A DNA stretch of 64,000 bases from an uncultured Lachnospiraceae bacterium. Its GTDB lineage: Bacteria > Bacillota > Clostridia > Lachnospirales > Lachnospiraceae. Where the stretch lies: assembly GCA_947564735.1 (NCBI GenBank), contig CANOEC010000012.1:1-64000 (forward strand), in the 5' to 3' direction. Below, in pieces: positions 35,046-43,246 of this stretch; the stretch's first letter is position 1; every line of letters begins with the position of its first letter. The notes beneath the pieces were generated by a model. It had not been told where the DNA came from, did no database searches, and saw only the letters and a program-made list of their open reading frames with translations. A program made the position numbers and the translations under genes.

Positions 35046-35465
35046 ATGAAAATTACAATTATAGACGGACAGGGCGGAAGAATCGGGAAATCAATCATCG
35101 AACAAATTAAGAAAAAACATGCGGATTTAGAGCTGTATGCCATCGGCACGAACAGTATCGCAACCTCCGCCATGCTCAAAGCAGGCGCAGATTACGGTGC
35201 GACAGGCGATAACGCAGTAATCGTCAACGCTGCAGATTCCGATATCATTGCAGGACCTATCGGCATCGTGTTTGCCAACGCACTGCTTGGTGAGATTACC
35301 CCTGCCATCGCCACTGCAATCGGTGCAAGTAAGGCATATAAAATTTTGATTCCGGTCAACCGGTGCAATCATTTCGTAGCCGGTTGCACGGAGACCTCCA
35401 TGGGGGAATATATCCGCATTGCCGTGGAAAAGATCGAGTCGATGCTGCAGGCTGCGGATTTCTGA
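35046..35465 (+). CDS. DUF3842-family protein
   Basis: A 139-residue cytoplasmic protein. It begins KITIIDGQGGRIGKSII, a Gly-rich loop after a beta-strand like a Rossmann nucleotide-binding site. Conserved-looking GPIGIVFANALLGEITPAIATAIG and a Cys-containing NRCNHFVAGCTE follow. The domain is widespread in anaerobic Firmicutes, with no known function to my knowledge. I start at the second ATG because GGAG lies 7 bp upstream. The gene stands alone behind its own promoter and a folded leader, unusual for a small orphan protein. Confidence 0.85.
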   Translation: MKITIIDGQGGRIGKSIIEQIKKKHADLELYAIGTNSIATSAMLKAGADYGATGDNAVIVNAADSDIIAGPIGIVFANALLGEITPAIATAIGASKAYKILIPVNRCNHFVAGCTETSMGEYIRIAVEKIESMLQAADF

Positions 35466-35692
35466 TAAAACCACGGTCTGCACAAAGCTTTAACGCCAAA
35501 CCCTTCTTCCAGTATACTCTCTCCCAATCCTTCCATGCGCTCTGCTCCTTTCCACAACTCCTCAATATCGGAATAATTGATATATTCCGATATTGTTTCC
35601 ATGAAATTATGGCGATGCGGGTACATGATTGCATTTAGAAACCGCAATAGGCTGAATCCTTCATCCCCTTCACTTCCATAATATACCGCATC
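35369..35692 (-). pseudogene. Possible gene remnant
   Basis: An open frame on the minus strand, bounded upstream by an in-frame TGA, reads DAVYYGSEGDEGFSLLRFLNAIMYP, then ETISEYINYSDIEELWKGAERMEGLGESILEEGFG. Composition is protein-like but there is no start codon with a ribosome binding site, and its last third overlaps DUF3842 antisense. It also contains a perfect 12-bp inverted repeat (AATATCGGAATA, 35564-35594). It may be the tail of a degraded gene; this is weakly supported. Confidence 0.25.
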
Positions 35693-35986
35693 TCACAGTC
35701 TGATAATAACCAATTCCAGTAAATCATAAAGAACTCTCTATCAGCTTAATTCCCGTGCAATCTGCCATCTCAATTTACCAAAAGTTCATTTTGCCCCAAC
35801 ATCATCACAAAAAAAACACTTTTTTAAAAAACTACTTTTCTGTCTATTCTGTACACTTTTCATTTATGGACAAAGCCAAAGATTATGCAGGCTGAATATT
35901 GTAGAGCGCACATATAATTGTTAGAATATGCCCGTAAAAAGAATAAATGTTTGAAAAATGCCAACGACACGGCAAGGAGGAGAATT
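35466..35986. other. Intergenic region with hairpin and repeated motif
   Basis: Over 500 bp without an intact gene. It holds the inverted repeat at 35564-35594, the remnant frame above and, at 35756-35806, a 50-bp segment (GTGCAATCTGCC...TTTACCAAAAGTTCATTTTGCCCC) closely repeated at 42923-42973. No convincing promoter for the gene at 35987 was found. Confidence 0.55.
35756..35806 (+). repeat. Dispersed upstream repeat, copy 1 (possible regulator site)
   Basis: About 50 bp shared with 42923-42973 with only a handful of differences: GTGCAATCTGCC, TTTACCAAAAG-T/C-TCATTTTG and CCCCAACATCATC. The core ACCAAA...CATTTTG also resembles 1733-1752 upstream of the LytTR operon. AAAGTTCAT inside it fits a loose LytTR half-site. 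Binding is inferred only. Confidence 0.5.
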
Positions 35987-36226
35987 ATGAAAATTTATAA
36001 CATTGATGACCCACAGAAATTTCTTGACGTAGTGAAACAGTGCAAAGGAGAAGTCGAACTGGTTTCCAAGCAGGGCGACCGCCTGAATCTGAAATCCGAA
36101 CTGACAAAATACATTGCAATTGCCCAGCTCTTCACAGATAATACTTTCATTAACGAGATGGAACTGATTGCTTCCGAACCCGAAGACGTAATGCTTCTTA
36201 TGGACTATATGATGGAAGGGAAATAA
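35987..36226 (+). CDS. HPr-like small protein
   Basis: A 79-residue cytoplasmic protein starting MKIYNIDDPQKFLDVVKQCKG behind a perfect AAGGAGG ribosome binding site. Size and pattern (CKGEVELVSKQGDRLNLKSELTKYIAIAQLF) resemble HPr phosphocarriers: the Ser46-like region LNLKSELTKYI is recognisable. The N-terminal phosphorylatable His15 motif is missing, so it is not a normal PTS carrier; a regulatory or structural homologue is more likely. The stop codon lies inside a terminator hairpin. Confidence 0.7.
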   Translation: MKIYNIDDPQKFLDVVKQCKGEVELVSKQGDRLNLKSELTKYIAIAQLFTDNTFINEMELIASEPEDVMLLMDYMMEGK

Positions 36227-36236
36227 TCCCTTCCAT
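36212..36236 (+). terminator. Terminator spanning the HPr-like stop codon
   Basis: A 10-bp perfect stem (ATGGAAGGGA / TCCCTTCCAT) whose loop contains the TAA stop, followed by TTTTC. The last codons (MEGK) form the left arm. Confidence 0.8.
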
Positions 36237-36296
36237 TTTCTCCATTTCTGCTCTGCCTGCCACAAATCTCGAAATCGAAAATTTGAACTTTCAATC

Positions 36297-36815
36297 CTAT
36301 TTCCTGCCGTGATGCGCGCGGCTTCCGCAATGTCCGGTATGACCTGAACCCGTTGTCTGTGCGCAGGAACCGTCGCAGTATCCGCCGTCGTGCGCATACC
36401 CGCAGTAGGTCGTTTCATCATGAACATGCTGCCCTGTCTCATCACAGCCTTCTATCGTGCAAACCGCCACTGCCCCGCAGGATCCGTCACAATAACCGCA
36501 CTCATGCGCATATCCGCAGTAGGTTGTCTTGTTATGTTCATGATATCCTGTCTTGTCACAGTCCTCTATCGTACAGACTGCCACCGCTTTGCAAGAACCG
36601 TCGCAATAACCGCCCTTATGGTTATATCCACAATAGGTCTCATCATCATGCGTATGAAGCCCGGTCTGCTCACATCCCTCTACCGTACATACTTCACATA
36701 CGGCAGCCGTCGTCGTATTCACCCTGTTATGATGGTGCCCATGGGCAGACACAGGCATAACAAAGGATACCGTCAGCAACATCCCCATCATTCCAAGCAC
36801 TGACTTCTTTTTCAT
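36297..36815 (-). CDS. Secreted Cys/His-rich triple-repeat protein
   Basis: A protein of about 172 residues with a signal peptide (MKKKSVLGMMGMLLTVSFVMPVSA), then HGHHH and three tandem repeats of about 37 residues. The repeat pattern is VCTIEGCDETGQHVHDETTYCGYAHDGGYCDGSC: two Cys, His-x-His, then Cys-Gly-Tyr-x-His and a terminal CDGSC. The tail is again His-rich (GHTGHCGSRAHHGRK). This arrangement suggests metal binding or disulfide-linked modules outside the cell. I know no named family. The start follows AGGTGG at correct spacing. It is transcribed alone. Confidence 0.8.
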   Translation of the reverse strand: MKKKSVLGMMGMLLTVSFVMPVSAHGHHHNRVNTTTAAVCEVCTVEGCEQTGLHTHDDETYCGYNHKGGYCDGSCKAVAVCTIEDCDKTGYHEHNKTTYCGYAHECGYCDGSCGAVAVCTIEGCDETGQHVHDETTYCGYAHDGGYCDGSCAQTTGSGHTGHCGSRAHHGRK

Positions 36816-36881
36816 ATAAACCACCTCATTATTCCATAGCCTTGATAATAGTTTCTACTCTTCTACCTTATTTAGTTTATT

Positions 36882-37499
36882 TTATCGCCCTTTATGCACA
36901 ATGTCAACCGAAGTGACAACACATTGTTCCCGGATTCCATAGAACGCAAAATAACGGTTTTCCATAGGAATCCATTCGTGTTCAAACCGCTGCCACATCC
37001 CTGCACCATTTCGCGCTAAGATTCTCTCCTTTTGCTCATCCACAGAAACCTCCAGAAAGAATCGCAGCTGATAGACTGATCCAAAATAAGGATGACAGCT
37101 ATAGGCTCCTTCTATAATATTAAGCCTGTTCCATAGTACGTCCCTGTCTTCTCCTAATTCCATCGTGCGGCAGTCAAAAGGTCTATAGGATAATCCTTGT
37201 TCGTCCGCCAAATGTTCTAACACTTCCGACCGGAATCTCTCATAGTCCACATTGCCGCCGGGCTGTCTATACCGCTCTTTCGTCCGCTGTTTTGGTCTTA
37301 AGAAAAAATCGTCCATATGAAAAAGATTACCACCGTATTTCTCGGCAATCGCCTGCCCCAGCGTGGACTTGCCGCTGCCACACATACCATCGATTGCCAC
37401 ATGAACCTGCTGTCTATGTCCGCCGGATGACTCCGCCTGCCGCAACGCACTCTCTACTGCAGTACACACCATAGTAAACCCGCTGATTTCGCACCCCAT
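36882..37499 (-). CDS. P-loop kinase, uridine-kinase-like
   Basis: A 205-residue soluble NTPase. Walker A is GMCGSGKST at about residue 38, followed by NLFHMDDFFLRPKQR, the acidic lid/substrate motif of uridine kinase-like enzymes, and IIEGAYSCHPYFG for the P-loop partner strand. Such proteins phosphorylate nucleosides, panthothenate-like or other small substrates. Because it is 2 bp from an ECF S-component gene, the kinase may trap the imported vitamin or nucleoside precursor inside the cell. The exact substrate is not determined. Confidence 0.85.
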   Translation of the reverse strand: MGCEISGFTMVCTAVESALRQAESSGGHRQQVHVAIDGMCGSGKSTLGQAIAEKYGGNLFHMDDFFLRPKQRTKERYRQPGGNVDYERFRSEVLEHLADEQGLSYRPFDCRTMELGEDRDVLWNRLNIIEGAYSCHPYFGSVYQLRFFLEVSVDEQKERILARNGAGMWQRFEHEWIPMENRYFAFYGIREQCVVTSVDIVHKGR

Positions 37500-37501
37500 A
37501 C

Positions 37502-38062
37502 CTAACCTCTTTCAGCTGCCGGCGCCGCCTCCATTCCATACGCATTCATCACTCCCGCTCTTTTCAGCGCCATGATAATAACAGGAATCAACAGAAGCTG
37601 CAGAATGATTCCCGGTATCGCATTTAAAAACGCGCCTGCCAAAAATATCTGCATCGAAAATCCGCTTCCGGCAATACCGTGCAGCGCTATACTTGCAACA
37701 CCCCATGCAGCTCTTCCCGCAACCATCGCACCAAGAAGACTCACATAAATATAAAGTGTCTTTTTAGGAAGCTTTGCATACAAAACGCCCGTCATCACTC
37801 CGTATACTGCCAGTTCCACAGCCATTGCAGCTGCCGTAGGCATCATCGGCGGCATACCGAACATCATACTCCTCAGAAGCGGCGTTACCATTCCGACTGC
37901 CAGCCCGTACTGCCAGCCGCAGATAAAGCCACATAACATCACCGGAATATGCATCGGCAGAAGCATATTGCCAATCTGCTGAATCTGCCCCGTCAGGAAA
38001 GGCAGAACAATCCCCAATGCCATAAAAAAAGCTGATAATACAAGTTTACGTGTCTGTTTCAT
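37502..38062 (-). CDS. ECF transporter substrate-binding (S) component
   Basis: A 186-residue integral membrane protein with about six hydrophobic segments. LVLSAFFMALGIVLPFLTG at the N-terminus and MLLPMHIPVMLCGFICGWQYGLAVGMVTPLLRS are typical of S components, which bind a vitamin or metabolite and dock on a shared ECF energising module. The energising genes are absent here, so this is the group II arrangement. The substrate is unknown: PMHIPV is seen in several families. It has a strong ribosome binding site (GGAGGAAAG) and a leader with a terminator that suggests ligand control. The next gene is a kinase. Confidence 0.88.
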   Translation of the reverse strand: MKQTRKLVLSAFFMALGIVLPFLTGQIQQIGNMLLPMHIPVMLCGFICGWQYGLAVGMVTPLLRSMMFGMPPMMPTAAAMAVELAVYGVMTGVLYAKLPKKTLYIYVSLLGAMVAGRAAWGVASIALHGIAGSGFSMQIFLAGAFLNAIPGIILQLLLIPVIIMALKRAGVMNAYGMEAAPAAERG

Positions 38063-38103
38063 GATTACTTTCCTCCATAGATAAAGATTTGTTTAAATAC
38101 AAC

Positions 38104-38319
38104 AAAAAAAGAACGCAAGCAAAGCGGTTCTTCCGCATTCATTACCTTCCTAGTAAACTAATCCATCTATTCAATTTTCTGACAGCTTATATTCCGTTCA
38201 TTTCATATGTAATACTTTCACGGACGCTTGGCATCCTTCAACCGGCTAAGACCGGTCACTGACATATCATATCCCATCTATACATCTTGTATTCTAGCGT
38301 CTGCGCATATTTTTGTCAA
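38104..38319 (-). promoter_or_regulatory. Promoter and terminator-containing leader (riboswitch candidate)
   Basis: On the minus strand TTGACA (38314-38319), 17 bp, TAGAAT (38291-38296) begins a leader of about 220 nt. Along it are ACCGG-TCTTAG-CCGGT, GGATGC-CAA-GCGTCC and other helices. At the end a stem AAGAACCGC/GCGTTCTT (38109-38132) is followed by seven T (38104-38110), a terminator before the ECF gene. GCGG-AAGAA-CCGC (38124-38136) could form instead and would disrupt the terminator. The pattern fits a transcriptional riboswitch, but I cannot match a known class. Confidence 0.55.
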
Positions 38320-38382
38320 TATGCCTCCCAAAATCCGTCCGGCAGTCCCATCTGACATTTTTTACACTGCGAACCAAGGATT

Positions 38383-39387
38383 TCATGCAGACCGCGTAGA
38401 GTTTCTCATCCGCACCTCATATCCGAGCAGCGTGCGTCTCTTCACCTCTTCATCGTCGAGTATCTTAAGCAGCAGTTCGCACGCCATGCGGCCCAGTTCT
38501 TCCACATCATACCGGATTGATGTGATGGACGGCATACGGTATGCAAGCGTCGTGCTGTCGTAAAAAGACACCACCTGCATCTGCTCCGGTATCTCTATCC
38601 GTCTCTGCTGCAGGGCATTAAGCACACACCCGCACAGGAAATCATCCATGCACACGATACATTCTGTCCTGTCTGCTAAAAGCCCGTCAACAATGTGCTC
38701 CACCTCACTGCTTCCATCGACATTTAAAAATATCTGTTTCTCCCCGTTCCATCTTTTTCTTGCAGTAAAAGCATCTTCAAACCCACTCAGCCTGCTGCGG
38801 GTAACAATATATCTCTCGTCCCCGCCGATTAAGGCAATCCTTTTGATACCGCATTCCAGCAGTTTGCCGGTTAATTCCCTGCACGCTGTCTGGTGGTCGT
38901 TGTCAATCTGCACTACGCTTTCATCATCAGCGCTTCCGATTGCAACAAACGGCACGCCGTTTTCTTTCAAGTACTTCATCGGTGCATCATCAGTCAAAGT
39001 TCTCGTCAATATCACACCGTCAATCTTGCGGTTTGTCACCGCCCTTTCAAGCTGCGTGATATCATCCGCCGTCACCATGGAAATCAGCACATCATATCCA
39101 TGAGAAGAAGCCGTCCTGCTGATTCCCAGCATACAGTTCTGGAAAAAGGGCAGCTCCACAATATTATAATCCCCCGGCAGCACCATTCCAAGATTGAAAG
39201 TTTTATTCTGCGCAAGTCCTTTGGCAACCACATTCGGACTGTAATGATGCTCCTCTATATATTCCAAGACTCTTTCCCGCGTCTGCTCTCCGATTCTTCC
39301 CTTGCCGGATATGGCTCTTGACACGGTCGTCTTAGACACGCCGAGCTCCGCCGCAATATCTCCTATCGTTAAGTTCTTATCGTCCAT
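38383..39387 (-). CDS. LacI-family regulator of the galactan genes
   Basis: A 334-residue repressor. HTH and hinge: TIGDIAAELGVSKTTVSRAISGKGRIGEQTRERVLEYIEEH. The ligand domain includes DGVILTRTLTDDAPMKYL, ALIGGDERYIVTRSRLSGF and a C-terminal VVSFYDSTTLAYRMPSITSIR. It is divergent from the GH42 beta-galactosidase and most likely binds the GCGCAATCGGTTG dyads before GH42 and before the GH53 operon at 34774. It shares the family but not the operator with the maltodextrin LacI at 30305. Confidence 0.93.
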   Translation of the reverse strand: MDDKNLTIGDIAAELGVSKTTVSRAISGKGRIGEQTRERVLEYIEEHHYSPNVVAKGLAQNKTFNLGMVLPGDYNIVELPFFQNCMLGISRTASSHGYDVLISMVTADDITQLERAVTNRKIDGVILTRTLTDDAPMKYLKENGVPFVAIGSADDESVVQIDNDHQTACRELTGKLLECGIKRIALIGGDERYIVTRSRLSGFEDAFTARKRWNGEKQIFLNVDGSSEVEHIVDGLLADRTECIVCMDDFLCGCVLNALQQRRIEIPEQMQVVSFYDSTTLAYRMPSITSIRYDVEELGRMACELLLKILDDEEVKRRTLLGYEVRMRNSTRSA

Positions 39388-39450
39388 GATTTCCTCTCAG
39401 ATGATACGCAATTATTTATCTTATCACTACCACAAGCATATCTTTCTTAC

Positions 39451-39510
39451 TTTACGCCATCATAAAACTATGGTAAAATTCATACAACACGTCGCGCAAT
39501 CGGTTGCACA
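39451..39510 (+). promoter_or_regulatory. GH42 promoter and operator
   Basis: TTTACG (39451-39456), 17 bp, TAAAAT (39474-39479), then after 13 bp the dyad CGCGCAATCGGTTGCACA (39493-39510). The dyad is nearly symmetric around TCGG and shares 13 bp with 34776-34788. A further TTGCGCAA at about 39533 may be an auxiliary half-site. Confidence 0.7.
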
Positions 39511-39656
39511 TTACAAGATTACCAGATACACAATTGTTGCGCAAGTCATTTTACAGCAAATCTTCCGGCAGGATAACAATTGATGGACGATATCGAGGCA
39601 AAATCAGCAGGGCACCTTTTAACACTCAAGTCACTAATAGAAAGGACAACATTCTT

Positions 39657-41714
39657 ATGAAAACAGACAGACTTTTATTCGGCGCAGCATATTACGACGA
39701 GTACCTCCCCTATGACAGAATCGAAAAAGACATGGAGATGATGAAAAAAGCTAACATCAATACCATCCGCATCGCAGAATCCACATGGAGCACTTGGGAA
39801 CCGCAGGAAGGCGTGTTCGATTTCACACATCTGCACAGGATGCTGCAGGCTTCTGCGGCACATGGCATTTCAGTCATCGTAGGCACTCCTACCTATGCCA
39901 TTCCCACATGGCTTGCCGCAAAGTGCCCCGACATCATCGCCGAGACACACGACGGTCCGGGACGCTACGGACACAGACAGAACATGGACATCACCCATCC
40001 GGTTTATTTAAAACATGCGGAAATCATCATAAGACGCCTGATGGAAGAAGTCTCTTCTTATGGACATGTGATCGGCTTCCAGCTTGACAATGAGACAAAA
40101 TCTTACGACACCTGCAGCAAATATGCGCAGAAGAAATTCACAGACTATCTGTATCAGAAATATGATGGCAGCCTTGACGCCCTCAATCACGACTTCGGTC
40201 TTGACTATTGGAGCAACCGCATTAACGCATGGAAGGATTTTCCGGACGTGCGCGGCACGATCAACGGCTCTCTCGGTGCAGAATATCAAAAATTTCAACG
40301 GAAACTCGTGACAGATTTCCTCGCATGGCAGTGCGCCATCGTAGCGGAATATGCCCGCCCTGACCAGTTCATCACACAGAATTTCGATTTTGACTGGAAA
40401 GGTTACTCTTACGGTCTGCAGCCGGAAGTCAACCACTGGGAAGCCGCCAAACCGCTGACCGTAGCCGGTTATGACATCTACCACCCTTCCGCACAGGATC
40501 TTACCGGTAAGGAGATTTCTTTTGGCGGCGCCCTTGCCCGTTCCGTCAAAAAGGACAACTACCTGATTCTGGAAACAGAGGCGCAGGGAAACCACGGATG
40601 GCTGCACTATCCCGGTCAACTCCGTATGCAGGCCTTTAGCCATCTTGCTTCCGGTTCCAATTCTGTCATGTACTGGCACTGGCATTCCATCCACAATGCC
40701 ATCGAATCCTACTGGAAAGGCATCTTAAGCCACAATCTGAAAGAAAATGCAACCTACAGAGAGGCTTGTACCATCGGCACAGATTTTGCCAGATACGGAG
40801 ACCATCTGAAAAACCTGCGCAAAAAAGCGGACGTAGCGCTCCTGCTCTCCAACGAGTCGTTGACCGGACTCAAGTGGTTTGCTATCCATGCCGACCTAAA
40901 ATATAACGATATTGTCAGATGGCTCTACGACGCTTTCTATGAACTGAATATTGAGTGCGATATCTTGTCCACGGAAGATACTGACTTATTTAGTCAATAT
41001 AAAGTATTGGTGACTCCGGCGCTTTACAGTGCTTCCGACACGCTTGTCACCAGTCTGCGAAACTATGTCTCCGAAGGCGGTCTCTTGATTTCTACCTTTA
41101 AAACGGCTTTTTCGGATTCAGTACTGAAAATCTATCACGACGACCAGCCCCACGGACTGACAGATGTGTTTGGAATGACCTACGACCAGTTTACCGATGC
41201 AGTCAATGTAGGTTTAAAAGACTGTGTTTTCCAAAATCGCACAGATACGGTCAACAACGACGCTCTCCGGGCGGATACCGCTACTATTGATGCCGCCAAC
41301 GCCTGCGTCCACTACTGGATGGAACTGCTCATCCCTAATAACGCCAAAACGCTTGCATCCTACAGACACCCACAATGGGGCAGCTATGCTGCCGTCACCG
41401 AGAATCGTTTCGGCAAAGGATGCGCCGTCTATCTCGGATGTTACTTCGATGCGGCAATCCTAAAAGAGTTATTGACCTATTTAGTTCGCAATGTCGGCAT
41501 TCCGCTTCCCTATGAACATTATCCGATTGTCACCAAACGGGGCGTTAACGACTACAACAAAAAAGTCACTTACTATTTCAATTATGCGGAAGAAGCAGCC
41601 ACCATTACATGGCGCGGTGCGGATGCCCGTCTGCTGATGCAGGATAAGATGGTAACAGACGGGGATGTCTTAACCATTGGCGGCTGGGACTTCCTGATTC
41701 TGGAAGAAAACTAA
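39657..41714 (+). CDS. Beta-galactosidase (GH42)
   Basis: A 685-residue cytoplasmic GH42 enzyme that removes terminal beta-galactose from galacto-oligosaccharides. It starts DRLLFGAAYYDEYLPYDRIEKDMEMMKKANINTIRIAE. The acid/base Glu lies in GFQLDNETKSYD and the nucleophile Glu in LILETEAQGNHGW. The trimerisation and C-terminal beta domains follow. The ATG at 39657 matches the family start; the longer frame runs through promoter DNA. It is divergent from a LacI regulator. It complements the GH53 enzymes by converting their products to galactose. Confidence 0.94.
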   Translation: MKTDRLLFGAAYYDEYLPYDRIEKDMEMMKKANINTIRIAESTWSTWEPQEGVFDFTHLHRMLQASAAHGISVIVGTPTYAIPTWLAAKCPDIIAETHDGPGRYGHRQNMDITHPVYLKHAEIIIRRLMEEVSSYGHVIGFQLDNETKSYDTCSKYAQKKFTDYLYQKYDGSLDALNHDFGLDYWSNRINAWKDFPDVRGTINGSLGAEYQKFQRKLVTDFLAWQCAIVAEYARPDQFITQNFDFDWKGYSYGLQPEVNHWEAAKPLTVAGYDIYHPSAQDLTGKEISFGGALARSVKKDNYLILETEAQGNHGWLHYPGQLRMQAFSHLASGSNSVMYWHWHSIHNAIESYWKGILSHNLKENATYREACTIGTDFARYGDHLKNLRKKADVALLLSNESLTGLKWFAIHADLKYNDIVRWLYDAFYELNIECDILSTEDTDLFSQYKVLVTPALYSASDTLVTSLRNYVSEGGLLISTFKTAFSDSVLKIYHDDQPHGLTDVFGMTYDQFTDAVNVGLKDCVFQNRTDTVNNDALRADTATIDAANACVHYWMELLIPNNAKTLASYRHPQWGSYAAVTENRFGKGCAVYLGCYFDAAILKELLTYLVRNVGIPLPYEHYPIVTKRGVNDYNKKVTYYFNYAEEAATITWRGADARLLMQDKMVTDGDVLTIGGWDFLILEEN

Positions 41715-41734
41715 CTGCAAAATACTGAAGGCTG

Positions 41735-42841
41735 TCAGCTCTGTCGCCTATACACCTGCCAGCCTTCTTCCACACAAACAATTATCAGCGTAAAGATAAC
41801 CCAGAGCATGGCGTGTTCTCTGCCCCACGATACTGATTCATAGACTGAATCAGTCATTACAAGAAAAAGCGGCATACAGGACGTCAGAAAGTACAAAAAG
41901 CCTCTAAACATCATGCTAATCATCATCGGCGCCACCCACAGGATTGCCGCCACTGCCGCCGCACCAAAATTACTTTTAGCATGTGCCGAAACACTCATCG
42001 TAATGGCACACAGAAGCAGCACGGCAAGCAAATCCATTCCCAGCATCATCCCCACAAAAGAAATGGTCGGCATATAGCTTATGCTGATATGAACCAGAAT
42101 TTCTCTTGACAGAACCAGTCCAATCGGACACTCTGCACCGTCAAGACCAAACACATAGGCACTCATGCACAGACATAACAGTACAACAACCACATAGACT
42201 ATTACAGTCAAAGTAAATGCCGCTGCAATCTTTGCCCATGCATCCTTTCCTTTTCCATCCTTCATCGTAAACAGTAACGGCATCATTTTCGTCTGCCCTT
42301 CCTGTGCAAATACGGTAGATATGGAGAGAAGAATCAGCACGCTCGCCAATACCATGCCTATCTGTAAGGTATCTAAAAAAGACTTCCATCCATTGACATA
42401 GGCAAACGTAATGGCTTTTCCCGTTGCGCGCTCTATTTCTCCAAGCGTCGTATCCGCAATGGCGTATGCTTTCGTCGGAACCTTATAATTATCCCAGTCT
42501 CTCATATACCCGTCTGACAGATAATCTGTCACAAACCCATTTAAATAGTTTCCATCCCGCCAGCCCGGATAATCATACGTCACCTGAGACGGGAATCCGT
42601 ACTCTTCCACAATCCCTGCGACTTTTCCATCCGTCAGCTCTCCCCGGTACTTCTCCGTAATCTGCCTGTTGACCCTCACAGCGTCATATCCATAATAATG
42701 CTGTCCATCCACCGTCGTCAGTTCCATATCTACTTCCGATGCCCAGAATCGGAAAATAAGAAAAAACACGGTGCAAACTGCACATATCATAAAAACCTTC
42801 TGATGCCACAGCTTATACAACTCCATTCGGTATAATCTCAT
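41735..42841 (-). CDS. ABC-2-type permease, orphan paralog
   Basis: About 368 residues: MRLYRMELYKLWHQKVFMICAVC, an extracytoplasmic loop of about 140 residues (HYYGYDAVRVNRQITEKY...YGFPSQVTYDY...YMRDWDNYKV), then five or so helices. It is clearly homologous to the permease at 45413 throughout (same MRLY-ELYKL start, HGYEAV/YGYDAV, DGYxxDWDNY, STVFxxE-Q). No ATPase lies beside it on this strand, so it may use the ATPase at 44519 of the divergent operon. ATG 42841 is chosen for the GGAAGGAAG site upstream. Confidence 0.82.
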   Translation of the reverse strand: MRLYRMELYKLWHQKVFMICAVCTVFFLIFRFWASEVDMELTTVDGQHYYGYDAVRVNRQITEKYRGELTDGKVAGIVEEYGFPSQVTYDYPGWRDGNYLNGFVTDYLSDGYMRDWDNYKVPTKAYAIADTTLGEIERATGKAITFAYVNGWKSFLDTLQIGMVLASVLILLSISTVFAQEGQTKMMPLLFTMKDGKGKDAWAKIAAAFTLTVIVYVVVVLLCLCMSAYVFGLDGAECPIGLVLSREILVHISISYMPTISFVGMMLGMDLLAVLLLCAITMSVSAHAKSNFGAAAVAAILWVAPMMISMMFRGFLYFLTSCMPLFLVMTDSVYESVSWGREHAMLWVIFTLIIVCVEEGWQVYRRQS

Positions 42842-43246
42842 TCTTCTTCCTTCCCTTCTTGCCACCTATTTTTTTCATACATGGATTCGGGAGTTAAAAG
42901 GTGCTTTTGCGATTTTATATTTGTGCAATCTGCCTTTTCCATTTACCAAAAGCTCATTTTGACCCCAACATCATCTACATGACATCTAAATAACCTCTTT
43001 TACCTTAAAAAAGATTCATTTTCCTCAATCTTACCAAAATTTTTCTGTAAATTCCCCATATTTTCTCCATATCCTTTCTCCAAATGATTAAGCCATAGAA
43101 ATTTATGAACGTATACATCCTCTGGTATTATAATCTCTTTCATTTTTTTCATAAATTTTTCATCTGGATTAATCTTTTGTATAATAGAACCAGTTATTTA
43201 AGTGTCCGGTGTAGAGTAAGACCCCGGAGAGCATAGGACTGATAAC
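42842..43246. promoter_or_regulatory. Divergent control region of the sigma-ABC locus
   Basis: A 405-bp AT-rich stretch. Rightward, TTTTCA (43157-43162), 17 bp, TATAAT (43180-43185) may drive the sigma-factor operon; a short CCGG-rich stem follows (43204-43228). The 50-bp repeat at 42923-42973 lies nearer the orphan permease. No leftward promoter was identified with confidence. Confidence 0.5.
42923..42973 (+). repeat. Dispersed upstream repeat, copy 2 (possible regulator site)
   Basis: A near copy of 35756-35806 (GTGCAATCTGCC, CATTTACCAAAAGCTCATTTTG, CCCCAACATCATC). Core positions 42945-42963 read ACCAAAAGCTCATTTTGAC, which also resembles 1733-1752. Confidence 0.5.

Noticed and set aside
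39504-39656. A longer N-terminus for the GH42 enzyme
   Set aside because: The extension would begin inside the operator and promoter region; the internal ATG matches the family start.
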